This document shows, piece by piece, positions 7,672-9,242 of a stretch of DNA of 9,242 nt. The notes beneath the pieces are model-generated. The model made no database searches, was not told the origin of the DNA, and saw only the letters and a list, made by a program, of their open reading frames with translations. This stretch comes from Bacteroidota bacterium (GTDB taxonomy: Bacteria > Bacteroidota > Bacteroidia > Chitinophagales > Chitinophagaceae), in the NCBI GenBank assembly GCA_023386855.1, contig JAEWIW010000290.1, positions 1-9,242 of the forward strand. The letters are read 5' to 3'. Numbering within the stretch: position 1 is the first letter of the stretch; each line of letters opens with the position of its first letter. Both the position numbers and the translations under genes were made by a program.

Positions 7672-8376
7672 TTACTGCTTTTTTTCCTCGATGATCAATG
7701 CCTGTTGCATAAACAGGATAGGAGAATCCTTATAGTAAATCCTGTTTTTCCTGAGTGTTTGTACAACCGCTTCTTTCTTCGAAAGCTGGTTAAGAAAACT
7801 CTTTTTTCTTTTTACATTCTGCGCATAATCACCCGAAACCAGGAAATATTCCACGTTGTTAAATACTTCTACTCCTGAACTGGTGCCACGGTAATATACC
7901 TGCATGGATTTGCTGAGCTTTTCAAGTAACATGCTTTTTCCCTTGTAAAGGATCATGTAATAACCCGGGCTAAGACCCCTGATAGATGTTCCTGGCTTAA
8001 TATTGATGAAGGCCATGTCATTGATGGAAAAGCTGTCCACCTTTTCTTTCACCATGCTGATACGTGAATACCCATTGTAATGAAGCAGGATTAATTCATC
8101 CCTGACAAGATCAAGCATAAGGTCGGCACCCTTGTAATAATGCCCATCATAAGCTAAACTGCCCTCCTGGAAACCGGCTTGCTGAAAGAATGGATGACCA
8201 TCAGTAAAAATTACGTCGTGGGGTTCATATTCACTTCCGTTATACAGTCCTGATGCATTCCTGAGTAAGGAGTCGGCGGAATGTTGTACAGCGGCTAAAC
8301 TATTCCACTGTGCAGACAGTGTAAAAGGGAATAATAACAGGATGACAAAATAGTAAGTTCTTTTTGCCGGCAGCAT
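7672..8376 (-). CDS. Conserved secreted protein of unknown function, first gene of the receptor operon
   Basis: The 234-residue protein opens with basic residues and a hydrophobic stretch ending TLSAQW, a clear Sec signal peptide (about 1-23) with no lipobox, so it is periplasmic or secreted. The mature part alternates short beta strands: NGSEYEPHDVIF (46-57), GHPFFQ (60-65), GSLAYDGHYYKGADLMLDLVRDELILLHY (72-100), EKVDSFSIN (111-119), GLSPGYYMILYKGKSMLLEK (134-153) and VEYFLVSG (175-182), then a basic helical end. This pattern resembles proteins found beside receptors in other Bacteroidota, but I cannot name the family. Its TAA abuts the receptor ATG, so the two are translationally coupled and probably act together. 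The ATG at 8376 is the first in frame after the intergenic region; no Shine-Dalgarno sequence precedes it. I infer a periplasmic or surface accessory role, without evidence for a specific one. Confidence 0.85.
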   Translation of the reverse strand: MLPAKRTYYFVILLLFPFTLSAQWNSLAAVQHSADSLLRNASGLYNGSEYEPHDVIFTDGHPFFQQAGFQEGSLAYDGHYYKGADLMLDLVRDELILLHYNGYSRISMVKEKVDSFSINDMAFINIKPGTSIRGLSPGYYMILYKGKSMLLEKLSKSMQVYYRGTSSGVEVFNNVEYFLVSGDYAQNVKRKKSFLNQLSKKEAVVQTLRKNRIYYKDSPILFMQQALIIEEKKQ

Positions 8377-8544
8377 GCAGTTAGTTCTTTAATGGAAAGG
8401 GATAAGATAAACAAAATCCCCGATAAACCCTGACAATAAATAGGCATGCACCGTTGCAGCAGGAGACTACAGTACCCTTCTTCCCTGAAAAATTTTAATG
8501 TTTTTGGTACTGAAGTCCCCCCTTGCTGTTCAAGTTGAGATATG
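8377..8544. promoter_or_regulatory. Intergenic region upstream of the receptor operon, with a long inverted repeat
   Basis: These 168 nt separate the fucosidase stop from the operon start on the minus strand. They hold a perfect 7-bp inverted repeat, CAGTACC at 8470-8476 and GGTACTG at 8506-8512, with an A/T-rich 29-nt spacer. It could be an operator or a weak transcript structure. No T-tailed terminator and no convincing Bacteroidota promoter were seen by eye, so the regulatory role is inferred from position only. Confidence 0.35.
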
Positions 8545-9242
8545 CTACTGCAGCCCTCCCCTTCCCTGGTAAAGGCTTAACGGGCCATCAAGTGAAAGCT
8601 TTAAAACGGTCATGTATTCATCCTGCACATTTGCCGGAACATCAATGTACACCAGGCCGGGAACTGGACTCCAGGAAATCTTTCCAACGATCTTATGTTC
8701 CAGTATTGCGCCATTGCCCACAACTTCAATTTTATTGATCTTATTTTTAAGCCCTTTGATCATTATACTGCCATTAACTTTCGCAGGCAGGAACAGGTAA
8801 ACAGTAGAAGAATCCTTTGAAATGGTTGAAGGTCCATAGAAATGCCCCTGGGGAAGGCCTCCTAGCGTATTGAAGATGGCTTCAGCATGTTTGTGATTCC
8901 ATTTTCCTAGCTCTTTCAATACATGAACTTCCTCCGCTGGAATGGTTCCATCTTCCCTGGGCCCGATATCAAGTAGCATATTTCCTCCATTGCTGATCAC
9001 ATCGGCAAAAATCGTAATCACTTCATAAGGCGTTTTCCATGCCGTATCCTGGGGCTGGTAACCCCAGTTGTTATTGATGGTCATGCAAAGCTCCCACCAG
9101 TTAAAATGTGGACGGGTAACAGGGAAATTCTGTTCCGGGGTATCATAATCACCATAACCCTGGAGGCGTCCATTGATGATGGCATTGGGATTGATTTTTA
9201 AAATTTCATTACGCACCCTGGCAGCCTGCCATTCTTCGGCAC
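8545..9242 (-). CDS. GH29 alpha-L-fucosidase, C-terminal part (5' partial at window edge)
   Basis: The frame is open to the right edge and ends at TAG 8547-8545, giving 232 complete codons. The codon at 9216-9214 is GTG inside the frame; upstream codons read AEEWQAAR, continuous with VRNEILKINPNAIINGR, so it is not a start. The fragment matches the end of the GH29 catalytic barrel: NAIINGRLQGYGDYDTPEQNFP, then the WE and NNNWGY segments, SNGGNMLLDIGPREDGTIP, and HAEAIFNT, followed by a C-terminal beta-sandwich with strands such as STVYLFLPAKVNGSIMIKGL. The enzyme removes alpha-L-fucose from glycans with retention of configuration, normally in the periplasm or at the surface in this phylum. 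The catalytic nucleophile region (WFD motif) and any signal peptide lie outside the window. It lies 168 nt upstream of the receptor operon on the same strand, so joint function is possible but not shown. Confidence 0.93.
   Translation of the reverse strand, partial: AEEWQAARVRNEILKINPNAIINGRLQGYGDYDTPEQNFPVTRPHFNWWELCMTINNNWGYQPQDTAWKTPYEVITIFADVISNGGNMLLDIGPREDGTIPAEEVHVLKELGKWNHKHAEAIFNTLGGLPQGHFYGPSTISKDSSTVYLFLPAKVNGSIMIKGLKNKINKIEVVGNGAILEHKIVGKISWSPVPGLVYIDVPANVQDEYMTVLKLSLDGPLSLYQGRGGLQ

Larger units (their letters stand above)
2134..8376 (-). other. Four-gene envelope operon (unknown secreted protein, TonB receptor, DUF4249, MG2/plug-like)
   Basis: The four genes run in one direction with gaps of 0, 1 and 11 nt, so the first three are stop-start coupled and all four should share one transcript. 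Each product has a signal peptide or lipobox, so the whole unit serves the envelope. The promoter must lie in 8377-8544 or further upstream; I could not find a convincing TAnnTTTG with a correctly spaced TTTG there. No hairpin with a T run follows the last gene on the minus strand before the convergent tRNA gene. Confidence 0.88.

Noticed and set aside
8523..8738. 71-codon plus-strand open frame over the fucosidase end
   Set aside because: Antisense to a clear GH29 C-terminus; composition is that of a shadow frame.
9214..9216. GTG as a start of a 223-residue protein
   Set aside because: The frame continues upstream to the window edge with residues AEEWQAAR that fit the GH29 family, so it is internal.

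Overview
The window looks like chromosomal DNA from a member of the Bacteroidota, most likely Chitinophagaceae or a close relative. Evidence for this is a TonB-dependent receptor with STN and carboxypeptidase-regulatory-like N-terminal domains, a DUF4249 lipoprotein, an MG2/plug-like secreted protein, a GH29 alpha-L-fucosidase, a TAnnTTTG-type -7 promoter element and mostly absent Shine-Dalgarno sequences. The assignment rests on family content only; there is no rRNA or marker gene.

Left part, plus strand (1-2105). The window opens in the last 51 codons of an unrecognised gene. A nucleotidyltransferase-fold protein (278-973) and a calcineurin-like metallophosphoesterase (1027-1899) follow as a probable two-gene unit. 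The nucleotidyltransferase appears to be shortened at its C-terminus by a TAG. The same frame continues for 17 sense codons and ends in a TGA that overlaps the phosphoesterase ATG by one base (TGATG). A CAT-anticodon tRNA gene (1993-2066), with a good -7 element in front and a strong intrinsic terminator behind, closes this part.

Central part, minus strand (8376 down to 2134). Four genes are packed with gaps of 0, 1 and 11 nt and are almost certainly one operon for the cell envelope. In order of transcription they encode a conserved secreted protein of unknown function (234 aa), an outer-membrane TonB-dependent receptor (910 aa, STN-regulatory-plug-barrel), a DUF4249 surface or periplasmic lipoprotein (371 aa) and a secreted MG2-like protein that ends in a plug-like segment with no barrel (558 aa). 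By analogy with SusC/SusD-like pairs, the receptor would be the energised channel and the lipoprotein its accessory. The roles of the first and last proteins are unknown, and the substrate cannot be read from the sequence.

Right edge, minus strand (9242 down to 8545). This is the C-terminal part of a GH29 alpha-L-fucosidase, cut by the window edge. It lies 168 nt upstream of the envelope operon on the same strand.

The candidates most worth a second look are the receptor operon with its unclassified first gene and plug-like last gene, the nucleotidyltransferase-phosphoesterase pair, and the apparent nonsense truncation inside that pair. No CRISPR array, insertion sequence, integrase or phage gene was seen.
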